A DNA stretch of 60,000 nt from Hydractinia symbiolongicarpus. Lineage: Eukaryota; Cnidaria; Hydrozoa; Anthoathecata; Hydractiniidae. The translations under genes and the position numbers were made by a program. Location of the stretch: contig NC_079886.1 in assembly GCF_029227915.1 (NCBI RefSeq), positions 23,352,501 to 23,412,500 on the forward strand, given 5' to 3'. Within the stretch, counting starts at the first letter, position 1. Each line of letters starts with the position of its first letter. The notes below the pieces were generated by a model. The model worked only from the letters and a program-made list of their open reading frames with translations. It ran no database searches and was not told the DNA's origin. This document shows, one piece after another, positions 34,901 to 45,512 of the stretch.

Positions 34901-37900
34901 CCTGTTAAAAAAACATGTAAAATATGTGATTTTCTTTTTCTTTTGCTTTAATTTGTTTAACGAAGGAACAAATTCTTTACCATAATACAATGTTTATTTC
35001 AGTGACACAAAACTTTACAACTGTCCCAACAGCTGCTCATGTTTTGTATGGAAACAATGCTATCTTCAGTTGCATATTAGAAGGTGATCCGAAACCACGG
35101 GTTGGATGGTCAGTAAGGCTCAATAAATACAATGATATACTCTCCATTGATGAATCAATGCAATATAAATATGAGATCATGAATAACGGAAGTTTGTTGG
35201 TTAAAAATGTCACAATTGATGATAAGGGAGATGTGCTTTGTTATTCATACAGTCCAGGACTCATCAGAAATGTGAAAGCGCCATTAACTGTTTATGGTAT
35301 GGACATTTCAAGCTGTTAAATGCACAAATAGGCATTTTTTCTTGTTTTAATTTCGCAGTACATACAATGGTAATGCAAACATTTTAATTTTGCTCACTAT
35401 ACTTAACTTCTATTAAACACATTTTTAGTTACACAAGAATTTGTTTTGATGCCAAAAGATCAAAGGTTAATATATGGTTTAAATCATACCTTAAAATGTG
35501 TTTCTGTTGGCGTACCCGAACCAATGATATCTTGGGAGTTTAAGAGTGCATCAAGAAGTATATTTCAGCCAGTTGATGCAATGAATAGCAAGAAATACTC
35601 TATTTTGCAAGATGGAAGCCTTCAAATAACTGGTGTTACACTGACTGAATCTGGTGTTTATACATGTGTGTCGAACAGTCCAGGGCTAAAACGTAACAGA
35701 TCTGCCAATATTGATGTATATGGTTAGTTAGTATAAGTTTTTGAAGTAAAAATGTATTTTTGTTAAACATTTGCATCTGTAATTTTATTCTTATCAGTAC
35801 TTGTTTTTAAGTTGTTAACCACGATCTATACATGAAGGTAATTTAATTCTGTTTGATTTAATCTAGTAACACAATCATTTTCAAAGAAGCCTAAATCACA
35901 GACGCTTTTACGAGGTGAAACTGCGACATTTCAATGCATATCTGACGGTGTGCCAAAACCCAGGGTGTATTGGATGTTTAAAGGTCTACAATCCGCTGCA
36001 AAAAGTTACAAGGAGATGTTGGCAGATGCTCGTTACAAATTTGAATCAAACTCATTGATAATTGAGAACGTTCAGAACAAAGACGAGGGAAAGTATGCGT
36101 GTATATCGGAAAGTCCTGGAAAGATTGTAGATGCATCTGCTAATCTAATTGTGCATAGTAAGTGTTAGACAACCTAAAACGAATTTGATAAGCTCATACA
36201 TATCGAAGGATAAAAACCTTTTGAAAAGTTGGGAATTTTTTGTCTTTTAACATTTATAATTTTAAGAAAGGTAACTTATGTTTCAATCCTAGTATGCCTA
36301 AAACAAAATTTTTACAGGGAAGTTTTACTTGATATAACCATGACAAATCTAAAGGTCTGATGTTTTGATGAACTAATGAAGATTCCCAAAAAGAAAGTCA
36401 AAAGGAAATGTAAAAAAACACTTTCGGAAAACATTTTAATTAATCTGTTTAAACATTAAGCCATTCTTTATTTTGAATTTTATCAGCAAGTTCATATAAG
36501 CATTACTGAAACAAACACGATTCCATAATATCTGTAATTATTTTGAAATTTTAGTTATGCCACAGCTCACATTATCACAATCAAAAAACGACATGTTAGT
36601 TGGTCAATCTTGTGAAGTTATTTGCACTACAGCTGGTGACCCTACACCAGATACTAAATGGTACAAGTTAAAAAAAGATACTTTTGAGTTAGACCATGAA
36701 ATTTCTGTTAGTGTGTCTGGTCGACTAGCTTTTAGTAAGATTCGAAAGCAAGATCAAGGCAGATATGCATGTGAAGCTACAAATGCAGCTGGAAAAGCGA
36801 GAGAAGTGTACACCTTATCTGTGAAAGGTATTTAAATAGAAAGTTTAGACTTTTACTTTAGTGGCGAATGCCAAAGACGAGCAATAAAGTAATTATAAGC
36901 TGTGTTTCTTTTTTAGCAACTTGTGAATTGAATGTTGTTGGACACAGTGTTGCCCAAGAAAAGTATATTTATATTGAGGACGAGTTTGCGAAGATACAAT
37001 GTCTTCCTGGTTTTCTTATAAATGGATCAAGTATGCTCCAATGTTCTAGCAATGGTAGTTGGATTGGAGTAGTACCACATTGCAGAGGTGACTAGGTTTT
37101 AAATTTATTATAGTTAAAAAGTTTGCATAAAAAAAAACGTAGCACATTTCTGTTCCGTTCGAATGATATCTATGAATCCCACATTTTCAATTCTTTATCA
37201 TTCCGTTTCCTTGCAAATTTTGTATTCATTAAATTGCTTAAAACCAAAATAAGCTAGGGAAAATTGTTAAGACAGAAAAGTCAGGAAATATTTTTTTCCA
37301 TTAAGAAAGATTAAACAAAGTTGTGTGGATTATCAGATACCAGAGTGTTTAACATGGTGATAATAAACCATTGAATAGTAATTGTGTTGATTTCTTCGAC
37401 TTCCCTTATTATACTATGTATGAATCTTTCAATATAATAGATATTGATGAGTGCAATACAAGTAACGATAGCGAAGCAAGCAGTGGTGAACCAACTGATA
37501 ATGAACCTGATGTTTGCGATTATAATGCGCAATGTGTTAATACGATTGGTTCATACAAATGTGTATGTGATGAAGGTTATGTGATGATAAAGTCAAAATG
37601 TGAGTTTAGTCCTCCTGGAGGTAGAACTGAAGCACCAACACTAAAAACAACAGTTTCAACCACACCACCTCCATTGAACTACATATGGCTGAAAATATTG
37701 GTAAGTATGCACAGTGGTGATTATTGGTTTTATAATCATAAGCCTACAGTTTCAACTCCCAACTCCGACATACTTAGTGTCATTAGCCCATACATTGGCG
37801 TCCAACTGATTAAGAATAGGCTTGTGTAGTAGGGAGCTGAAAATATACTAGAGAGAAATTCAGTGATTATGATGTTACCCCTTTACGTAGTAAGTTTTCA

Positions 37901-40900
37901 TTTTTCTTTGGTGAAATACATATTTAAGCCTCATTTTTTTAATTTATTTTAGATGCAAGAATATAACCAATCTCTTGTGGATGAAGAAACATACTTGCTA
38001 CGTATAAAAGACTTTTCCAAAAATATTTCCTCGTTAACATTTCAAAGTTGGAAGGTGAATGCTATTAAAAACGTGATACTGGCGTTAAATGTGGCTATAG
38101 ATGTGACAGGATTAGGACAAGTTAAAATTAACAGCACAAAGGTGATGCAGAATTTTTTTTCTGTTTTTTTTTATCTTACATACTATATCTGTATGCTTTT
38201 GTGGTCTTTTAATTTTTAAGATTCATAGAATACCTAAATTTTGGATTGTATTTATATTCTGAGAAAGTGTTTTTGAAATCAGGCGGAAATCTGCATCAGA
38301 AATGATGCAAGTACACACTTATGTGATATAGTAAACCTTTATCTACATATGGTAACTTAGTATAGTGGTTTTGTCTTCGGAAATCCTGTAAGCCTTTGCG
38401 AGCGAACGGTTTAATGAAAAAGTCGGATACAAACAAGCCTAGGAATTTTGACATTGCCTTTTAAGCAATAAATGTACAAGCTAACGTGGAGAGGAAAAAA
38501 GTGAAAATCTCTTCTTCCACAGTTGAATGCGAGTTTAGCGTTAGCTTCTCATCATTTTTAGTTCTACATTTCTGAAGTCTTGACTTATAATTTGTCAATA
38601 ATATGTTGTACAACTTTAAAAGGGATAGTGTTAAAATTACTTCCTTCTTTTACAGATTTTTGTATCAATAGTTGATGATATATTGAATGAAGATATGATG
38701 GACGTATGGAATTTAGTTGATGAGGTATTAAGACCTTTATTTTAAATCTATCAGTACTAGATCATATTATCATTTGTTTTTTCTTATTTGTTCTTGTTTT
38801 ATCTCAGGATATGAACGGTACTATCTTAGTAATGAAATATTTGGAGGAATACATCGTAAAAAATGCAAAAGTTTTAACTGAAGTAAATTATAGACAAGAA
38901 AAACTTGTTATCTCCTACAACAACGTCGGTGAGTTGATATATGATCTTGTTTTTATATATAAAAACTAAGTTGATACGCAACTCTGCCTAAAGTTATGAT
39001 ATCAAGACTAAACAGAGATGAACTTTTGCATTTTGAATGTTTGGTTACTGTTTTGTGTATCCTTGTGTCATTCCCTACGTAGACATCAGAATTGAGCCAG
39101 TTAGAAGTATGATGAAAAATGAGCCAATGGAAATTTCTGACAGCAAAAATGGCTACTCTATTCATGTACCCAGTGAAAATTATCCACTATTTAAAGGTAG
39201 GACGATATACTCGCAATGATGTATCATAAATACGTCGCATGCAAATGCTTCTGTTTCTACTCTACTACCCTTGTGTTGCAGGTTCGGTTGGTGTGGTGAT
39301 TGTATACAAAACTTTACATAAACTGCTTCCTCAGCCACAAATGAAAGACGTCGACGAGTGAGTAGTGCTTGTTTGTTTGTTTTTGTACGAAATAAATGTC
39401 GGAAATCTCCACGATGTGAATATCTAAATATTTATACTTTTTTTTAGTCCAAAGATTCTCACAAAAGTGACTTCACTCTCTTTTTCATCTGGCGACTCAA
39501 CTTCCTTGGTCAAACCTGTCCAACTAAAATTCACTTTACCTGAGGTAGTTATTGTATTTGTTTTTTTTTACTATTTTTGTACTTCAGTTTCACTATTTAT
39601 AAACTTTTCTTTCCATATCTCTTTCGTAGATGATTTTGCCGGAACAGAGATTGTGCTCTTATTGGGATTTCACAAAGTAAGCTGTTTTTACCTTTTTCTT
39701 CAGCTACATCTGACTTCATTTGCTCACAAATATAATTATTTACAGACCAAACGGTGGAGAGTGGTCAACCAAGGGATGTCAGGCATTGAACTCCACGACG
39801 TCGTCTCAAATAACATGCGAATGTAACCATCTAACCAACTTTGCTGTGATTGTTCCACAGGTAAATTTTTTTTGAGTCGTATCAAAGGAAATACTTTTTA
39901 GAAAAGAACTTTTCTAGAACAAATTTATGTCAAACAAACTTTTTATCCACGTAAAGTTAACCGTCCAAATTTCGTCATTTTTGATCGACGACAAAAAATC
40001 CTACAAATAAAGTCTTACCTCAAATCAAAATTAACCAGAATTCCAGCCACTTTCTCAGCCAGGACATGTATGACAACTGAGCAAGAACGTACAACGTATT
40101 AACATGTTTTATTTTCTCCATATATAGAAAACAGTCGTCAAAGTTGTGTATCTGACGTTCTCGTTGTCAGCGGCAATCGGTGCAGCTGTGTGTGTATTTC
40201 TAGCGTTTATTGTGTGCATGTCGCATATTTGCTGTCCAAGGTGAGAATGCAGCATTTTTTCTTGTTTTTTAATCTGGTGGCGTAGGATAATATCGCTATG
40301 ATCTTTTTTGTGTATTTTACTTGTTAGGACTGCTTATACAAGCTCCATTGTGTAAAAATAGCTTTTTTGTTGAATACCATATTACAAAATGTTGGAAAGT
40401 ACATTTAAATGTGACCCGTCCGCAAGAATTTCATAATTTTACACATATCCGCTATTATTATAAAAAATGTTCTCTGGAAGTTCGTTTCTTCTTTAAAACT
40501 TCTATCAATGAGTCTTTTACAACTTAAAGTTATCTGGCACAATTTTTTTGTTCAGTTATTCTCGATCTGATCGGCGATGCATCTTATGTAACCTTACGTT
40601 AATTATCGTGATCGGAGTGGTTATCTTCGCTGGTGGAGTCTTCATCTCTGCGATGAAGTGGGTTCCATTATCGTTAAGTTCCGTAAGTATCTCATGTGTA
40701 CTATCTCGTAGAAGACATTGAATTTTTTTGAAAAGGGAGAAGGAGGCGAGCACAAAGGTTGAGATTTTGACCAAGGTCTCACACGAACTATGATCGACAA
40801 AAAATTTACACCTATGCTTTTCATTGTTCGCTCTTCTCCACATTGCTTTAAGAATTTGTTTGTTATGATTATTAAGTGAAGAACTGCGTAATAAATGTTC

Positions 40901-43900
40901 AAAATATCGCAACCTGTCGCTTATTTAATTTGGTGAGCGTAAGGTGGGCGCTTAATTGGAATTGGGCGTTAAACTACTCACTCATTTATGTGATTTTTGT
41001 TCTTCATTAGATGTTAATTTTTTGTTTAGTATTTTTGTTTCTCACTGATTGGAGTTCTACAACTGTTCGGTGTAGCGTTTTTTGGATGGCTATTTGCAGA
41101 AGCGATACATTTGTATTTGATAACAAGAACGGTGATTGACAAGAAGCAGGGCCATCTCACTTTATTCTACTTCATTGGATGGGGTGAGTTGTTATTTGCA
41201 AATTATATTCGTATCCACTTTGTATGCATCGTTAAATTTTCTTGTGTCAGCTACGTCAGGAAACAAGGAGAAGTATTTTGGTAAAACAGTCCCAACGACA
41301 TGTTTTTTTATTAGTCTTGTTTATAAATATATACAAACAACATACAATGTACATCAACTGATATTTAATGTCGTCTTTTAAGATGACTGTAGAACTTGCA
41401 TAATCTTTCAATAATCGTTTTAGGCATACCCATCGGAATTCTAGCTGCAACAGGCGTACTTGTATACTTAGACAAGTTTCGACTACAATCGAGGTAGCTT
41501 TTAATTTTACGGTTTACGAAACGAATCTAAGAATTCAAAATGACAAGCCATATAACCATGCTTTTTTCATGGGACTGCTGGTTTTGTTGATTTTCTTAGT
41601 TTTGTTAATTTTGTTGATTTTTTGTTTAGATGTTTGTTACACGTGTCGTTTTATTTGGTTGGCGTTCTGATCGGTGCACCATGTCTATTATATATCATTG
41701 TAAGTTTTTTGTTCTCTGTAAAAAGAAGATTTTTCCGTTTGTCAGACACCCCTGATGATAATAGATCTCTTTGTTTGTATTAAAAATTCTGATTATCTCT
41801 TGATGCCTCTTTCTCTAAAGACCATAGTTTAAAACACCTGTATCAGAACAAATTAATAAGAACTTCTTGCTTCAGTTAAAACTTTTTATTTATTTATTTC
41901 AAGGTCACGGTAATCCTCTATTATGTTATCTCTTGCACGATGCATCGAAATAAAGACTTGTTGAGTAGTAATGTTATCAGTCATACAAGGTTAGTACGAA
42001 CAACACCTCCTAATGCACAGTCGGTAACATCGAGTGTGTTTTGAGTTGTCGGTAGCGTGTTGAGTTTGTTTTGTGTTGTCGGTAGCATGTCAAGTTTGTT
42101 TTGTATTGTCGGTAACATACCGGGCTTTTTTTGCTTTGCCGATAACGCGTCTTTTTTTATAGACGAGCCTTGGTATGTTCTGGTGGCTTGATCATTATCC
42201 ACGTGTTAGTGTTGGCAGCTGCATCAGCATTTTTACATTTCAACACCGATCCATTATTTCATCATATTCTTGGCGGCGTCATCGCGTTTGAGGTGATTTT
42301 TTCGTTTAGTGTAGGAATAAATGCACATGGATAAATTTTGTGCCAGAACTTATCGTATCTTCTTGTTGTACCCACACTGTTTTATACTGATTGTTAAAGC
42401 ATTTCGTACTTGGGCGATAAAATTTTCTAAGGAAAATCATCCTTAGATCAGCTTATCTAGGGAAATTCACTTTTACAATTAGTTGAGAATTTACGTTTTC
42501 AGCATTGTTGTCCTTAAGAAAATAAGTTACCAGAAAAAGGAAAAAGATTCTGATTTCATCTTATTTTCTTTGTTACAGGGAATATATTTGGTACTCTATC
42601 ATTGCTTCTTAGATCGAACGGTAAGACTATCATTCTTAAACATGCAGTTTCGTAGGTCATGGAGGTCCTCCTTTCATCGTCGGCAAAGTAAAATAATGAT
42701 GGACAACTGTTTGTATATTTCCTGAAAATCGAAATACACGAGATTTATAAAGTAGTTTGTCGTACAAGAAAAACAATGGAGTTCATTTTTGTCATTAGAA
42801 CAGAAGTTTGACGACATGTTGCCATTTGACATTTAAATTCTAGGTAGAACACGAATCACAATTATAATTATATTTTTGTACAGGATGGAAACTTCAACTC
42901 ACGACAAAATTCTAAGAAGAGAATTTCATACAGTACTCAAGAAATTGTTACAGTGAGTACAGTGTGTACTTCTATATTGACCTGTCAGAAAAAACTCTAA
43001 AAGGTTTATCAATTGCTGTTTTGTTTGGACCATTGTTTCCCTTTTGAAGTTGTAAAGAAGACAGTGGTAGAGTGTCCGCTTTTAGTATGAATTCAAATCA
43101 AGACCATCTCACTTCGTTACAAATGGTATCCTTATGTTTTGTGTTAAGCATAAGAATATCATTGATATCTAAGTTGCTGTGTTTTCTGTAGTTTAATTAG
43201 AAGCTTTAAATACACACACTAGGTTAGAAGAGGGTGTAATAATATCGGGAACTTAAGAGGATGTCCTGGTTAATAATTTTTATTTATAAAACAACATGCT
43301 GATAAAATAATTCAATTTTTTGCGTATTTTAACTTCAGGTAATTCGCGTAATTAAAAACCTGCGAAAAATTTAGAAAGTTGCAAATTGCAAAGTTAGATC
43401 CAGCGAAATTTGAGATTTTTAAGTTAATTTCCTACGATTTATTATAAACAGTTCATGCCAACGATTGGTACGACTTTGTTCGTCCTTTTTCTAACCATAC
43501 CAAAAAGATGTCCGTGGTGGAGTGTTTGTGGTGGAGAGTCCTTCTGCTTATCTTGAAAAAATATCTTTGTTTCACATAGTATTCCCCAAGCAACACAAAC
43601 GAGATGGGTACAGATACAAACGATCAAAAATATTTGGTGAAAAGATCTTCAAAGCGATATTCTGGTGATCCATCCAAACCTTCTCCTCCTCAACTCAGAA
43701 CGCAGACTTCCTCAGACGCAGGAGATTTGGATGCTCCTTATCCTGGGATGTATGGCAGTCCTGGTGGTGGAAGGTAAATATTTTAAACGCTAGAATTTAT
43801 TTTCCTACACCAGAATTACAACAAGGGATAGTTTATTGTTTGTCCATAAGGTGAATGTAAATAGCAGCTTGCCTTGTGTTTCATATACCATATAAAGTAT

Positions 43901-45219
43901 TAAAATTTGAAACAATTTTCTACGTGTTATAGCTCACCAGAAACAAAACCGTTGCTTTCAAAACAAGCAAATGGCGATCCACCGGAGATAATTTACGAAG
44001 AAGATGACCAAGTCGATGGAGCTTCCCTGCCTACATTCGGCCATGTTACAACAAGTCGAACAAACTCTGTACCCAGCAGCCGACACAATTCCTTACCGAG
44101 AAAGAAGCACCAAATTTGGGACGAAGCTTCCATTGATGGAAGTCATAAAGCTTTGAAACGATCGAACAGTAAAGCTAGTAGCATTGTAAGCATTGAAACG
44201 GTGAGTCGAGTTGTTCTTATTTTTTAAGGGGTTATGTAGCAAACACTTTAATAATAATTCTCACGGTCGGAATGTCACGTGGTACAACTGTCAGTTGAGG
44301 GAAAACATAGACGTTTTACGGTTAAACTCTCACAGAAGAAACTTCAATTAACAAAAACTACATGTGTCTTAATTCAACTATAGCTAAACTGTAAAAAATT
44401 CACCTAAAACTACACAATATGTCAGGTTTAAAGTTAAAAAAACAAAGATTCTACAAAAAAGTCAGTCCCTATTTATTGAAGAGCTTACTGCGCGAACGGT
44501 GTGTTTTTCCTCAAATCATAATGGCTACCCTAAAAAATACGAGAATAGCTTCTGTTTCGGTTTTTAATTTTGGTTAGAAAGTTTGTTAACTTTTCAGTTC
44601 TTTTTTTTACTTTTTATTTTTGTTGTGCAACTTAAGTTTCTTGTGAATACATTTATTACTTTATTTCAGGACGTTCAGATTCTTTCATTGTCATTACCTT
44701 TCTTAATTTTTTTAGCATATCAGTTCAACAGACCAGAAAGGACTCCCTGTGTATTTCCCCGCTGCACCTCCTCACTACGAGATGTCGTTGCAACAAAATC
44801 AATCAGAAATGAAAAACATTGATTCCTACCTTGGAAGCGGAACCAACTCAGCTCGTACGAGCTTTGGTATCGATCCTGATCGCGTGTCGAATTTATCGTC
44901 CGAACTATCAAATATTCTATTCGAGCTACAAGCTTTTGATACGGAAAAACACCCTCGAGAATTACACGGAGCAATTTACAGCGAGTCAGACTCGAAAACA
45001 TTACCGCACCGTCGCCAACTTGGTGCAACTGATCTCAGTCGGTCATCCACGTTCAAGCCTCAACGTGGGTACGCCAAAACTGAAGTGCATTTCGATTTAG
45101 AAAAACCACCACATATTGATCACAATCGTGTCAGGATTCTTCGAGGGAGGTCTCGCGCTGAAGCAGACCCTTCTGACGGTTTACACAGTAACTCAGATTC
45201 TATATATTCTAGTTTATAA
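22916..45219 (+). CDS. Composite adhesion GPCR: LRR-GON-F5/8C-ricin-Ig6-sushi-EGF-GAIN/GPS-7TM
   Basis: Assembled by eye as 39 exons with GT-AG borders and matching phases, total 6,780 nt (2,259 aa). Order: signal peptide and LRRNT (1-68), one LRR (69-93), LRRCT (to about 143), GON-like domain (144-325), F5/8 type C (326-481), ricin-type beta-trefoil (482-655), Ig1-Ig6 (about 660-1231), sushi (1232-1288), calcium-binding EGF (1289-1340), Thr/Pro linker, GAIN with GPS (to 1651), seven TM helices (1652-1915), 344-residue tail. The GPS has CNHLTNFAVIV, so cleavage at HL/T and a tethered agonist are expected. TM3 and TM7 carry adhesion-family patterns (GWLFAEAIHLYL; GIYLVLYHCFL). Inferred role: cell-surface contact or matrix receptor. 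Ligand and G protein are unknown. Exon borders come from reading, not transcripts. A split into two genes at about 33.2-34.0 kb is the main alternative. Confidence 0.85.
23418..23439. repeat. Poly-C tract (22 C)
   Basis: An uninterrupted run of 22 C after a CT run, in GPCR intron 1; length is prone to sequencing error and polymorphism. Confidence 0.95.
23525..23580. repeat. Left end of CCTCGTCCCCAGG-family repeat
   Basis: CGTTCCCAGGACAATTTCTG resembles the family's left terminus. No clear right end nearby. Intronic. Confidence 0.35.
25728..25790. mobile_element. Minimal CCTCGTCCCCAGG-family copy (about 63 bp)
   Basis: CAACCTTGTCTCCACGGCT and AGCCTTTGGACAAAGTTGG are inverse-related ends of a very short copy that keeps the GGCGTAGAAGAGCC subterminal motif. 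Confidence 0.5.
27149..27320 (+). mobile_element. SINE with conserved core domain
   Basis: An ATC microsatellite is followed by GGCTTAACGTCCGTTTTCCA and TGCTAGCATGGGTTGGACGG. This matches my memory of a core that recurs in SINEs of molluscs, cnidarians and other invertebrates. CCATGCTAGCATGG is a palindrome. It is followed by CCAAGTCTTTCTCGGTCAGA, also typical of these repeats. Lies in GPCR intron 3. The tRNA-like head is not clear. Confidence 0.6.
28465..28476 (+). repeat. Target site duplication, left copy
   Basis: TACTGACTTTAT; identical copy at 31396-31407 on the other side of the Penelope-like element. Confidence 0.8.
28867..29130 (-). pseudogene. GIY-YIG endonuclease segment, left arm
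   Basis: The minus strand reads ECATCNTIYIGETMRNAIV, then WKEHNS, SKHLVGNPDHAFNW and EAFFICSNKALL. This is the C-terminal nuclease of the Penelope-like element, with the typical Cys pair before YIGET. A frameshift separates it from the upstream RT frame (29070-29546). Confidence 0.85.
29070..30564 (-). pseudogene. Penelope-like reverse transcriptase, frame-broken
   Basis: Three minus-strand pieces. 30049-30564 has an N-terminal region with ILSGDKDTSVIIMDKTAY and LKLRPIIDQTG. 29704-30009 has motif A (SYDVESLFTSVPV) and DGVTMGGPLS. 29070-29700 begins with YVDDT and runs through FLDTQISRNENGTYTYSVY, WSSKVPTQYKRS and WLFKEDKKKVF. Catalytic Asp positions persist, but there are frameshifts near 30010-30050, 29710 and 29085. 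Confidence 0.85.
30800..31090 (+). pseudogene. GIY-YIG endonuclease segment, right (inverted) arm
   Basis: Plus-strand copy of the same nuclease segment as 28867-29130: NGECVTCNTIYIGETMRNAI, then SKHLVRNPDHAFNW and EAFFICSHKALL. About 95% alike by eye, and its frame is open where the left arm's is broken. Confidence 0.85.
31396..31407 (+). repeat. Target site duplication, right copy
   Basis: TACTGACTTTAT; pairs with 28465-28476. It lies only 16 bases before the first base of GPCR exon 6. Confidence 0.8.
31628..32378 (+). other. GPCR exons 7-9: F5/8 type C (discoidin) domain
   Basis: Exons are 31628-31806, 31978-32106 and 32219-32378 (aa 326-481). Classic signatures in order: a first Cys in ACTLPLGMQ, SHARLNS, LSQYLRVDLGK, LSGISTQGH, VVSYKIKYS, GNQDSNTVV, RARYVKVHPLSWND, and the ending ICMRIELYGC. 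Such domains bind phospholipid, collagen or glycans. Very confident domain call. Confidence 0.95.
32464..34136 (+). other. GPCR exons 10-12 (5' part): ricin-type beta-trefoil
   Basis: Exons are 32464-32625, 32982-33212 and the first part of 33963-34373. Repeats recur about every 42-47 residues: NKCLTAD, TGLCLNVNS, LNGYCASLT, QGRCLEVHN. They alternate with STCTGSDFMF and KTCTSPNLMFQ, the Cys-plus-aromatic pattern of R-type lectin lobes. Four CL repeats instead of three is unusual, so the last may be a partial extra lobe. Carbohydrate binding is inferred, not shown. Confidence 0.65.
33862..33869 (+). promoter_or_regulatory. TATA box inside GPCR intron 11 (possible internal promoter)
   Basis: TATAAAAG is 171 bases upstream of an in-frame ATG at 34040 that opens with a signal-peptide-like stretch (MDTFLIFGCILNLIGVSA). 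It could drive a shorter isoform starting at Ig1. The motif alone is weak evidence in AT-rich DNA. Confidence 0.3.
34137..36827 (+). other. GPCR exons 12-17: six immunoglobulin domains
   Basis: Ig1 is the 3' part of 33963-34373. The others are 34575-34868, 35003-35296, 35429-35722, 35867-36157 and 36555-36827, one Ig per exon, all phase 1. Each shows the Ig pattern: Cys, then Trp, then DxGxYxC or a close variant. Ig3 has DKGDVLCYS and Ig2 DQTTYVCYS, so the canonical YxC is modified. Ig2-Ig4 exons are all exactly 294 nt and share VTQ starts (Ig3, Ig4) and SPGL[KI]RN endings, a sign of tandem exon duplication. Confidence 0.93.
36917..37700 (+). other. GPCR exons 18-19: sushi (CCP) and calcium-binding EGF
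   Basis: 36917-37087 encodes one sushi domain with four Cys: TCELNVVG, IQCLPGFLINGSS, LQCSSNGSW, PHCRG. 37441-37700 encodes a calcium-binding EGF (DIDECNTS, DVCDYNAQCVNTIGSYKC, VCDEGYVM) followed by a Thr/Pro-rich linker (TEAPTLKTTVSTTPPP). The EGF has a longer than usual loop between Cys1 and Cys2, rich in Ser, Glu and Asp. Confidence 0.92.
37953..39860 (+). other. GPCR exons 20-27: GAIN domain with GPS
   Basis: Exons are 37953-38141, 38656-38724, 38808-38928, 39083-39196, 39282-39357, 39448-39544, 39630-39676 and 39746-39860, about 276 residues. The start of the GPS reads RLCSYWDFTK, then GGEWSTKGCQ, then ITCECNHLTNFAVIVPQ. Four Cys, two Trp and the HL/T cleavage triad match autoproteolysing GPS motifs. 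TNFAVIV is the predicted tethered agonist. Confidence 0.93.
40128..42620 (+). other. GPCR exons 28-35: seven-transmembrane domain
   Basis: Exons are 40128-40240, 40556-40682, 41030-41183, 41424-41493, 41630-41699, 41904-41989, 42163-42292 and 42579-42620. Hydrophobic segments TM1-TM7 are in order. TM3 region: YFCFSLIGVLQLFGVAFFG, then WLFAEAIHLYLITR. TM4: GWGIPIGILAA. TM6: LIIIHVLVLAAASAFL. TM7: GIYLVLYHCFLDRT. The TM3-ECL2 disulfide pair (YFC and SRCLLH) is present. This is the class B2 (adhesion) pattern. Confidence 0.92.
42884..45219 (+). other. GPCR exons 36-39: cytoplasmic tail
   Basis: Exons are 42884-42952, 43580-43773, 43933-44200 and 44716-45219, about 344 residues. Low-complexity, rich in Ser, Pro and Arg, with RxxS-like sites (KKRIS, KRSSKRYS, RHNSLPRKK, KRSNSKASS). 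The last residues, SIYSSL, fit a class I PDZ ligand (S-x-hydrophobic). The exon 36/37 junction is the least certain because the upstream intron has other AG options. Confidence 0.75.
43050..43115 (+). repeat. tRNA-like SINE fragment (tentative)
   Basis: CAGTGGTAGAGTGTCCGCTT resembles a tRNA A-box arm and GAATTCAAATC a weak B box, spaced as in tRNA-derived SINE heads. No cloverleaf closes. It lies in GPCR intron 36. Confidence 0.3.
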
Positions 45220-45506
45220 GAAAACATGGTTAATACTACATATTGCCGTTTATAGGACATTCTGGTGGATATTTTACATCTAAGTTTACAAGTTGACATA
45301 AAACTTGACTTTTATGCGTTTTTTTTATTCTTTGAATGTTAGACCCAAGGCTGTAAGAATGATTGTATTAAATATTTTATCTATAAAAAGATTTCTTCAT
45401 TCACCGCTATCACTCGACTTACAAATACATTAAATAATTGTAGATATCATTTCTTGCTTACGTATGCATTTTTTTACTTCTCTTTTTTAGACATCGCGTT
45501 TCTTTT

Positions 45507-45512
45507 AATAAA
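45507..45512 (+). terminator. Candidate poly(A) signal of the GPCR gene
   Basis: AATAAA, 288 bases after the stop codon; the first full hexamer I find in the 3' region. Confidence 0.45.

Noticed and set aside
34040-45219. A separate Ig-adhesion GPCR gene starting at M 34040
   Set aside because: Kept only as an alternative promoter idea: the exon 11/12 junction is in phase and continues the ricin-like repeat with QGRCLEV upstream of that Met.
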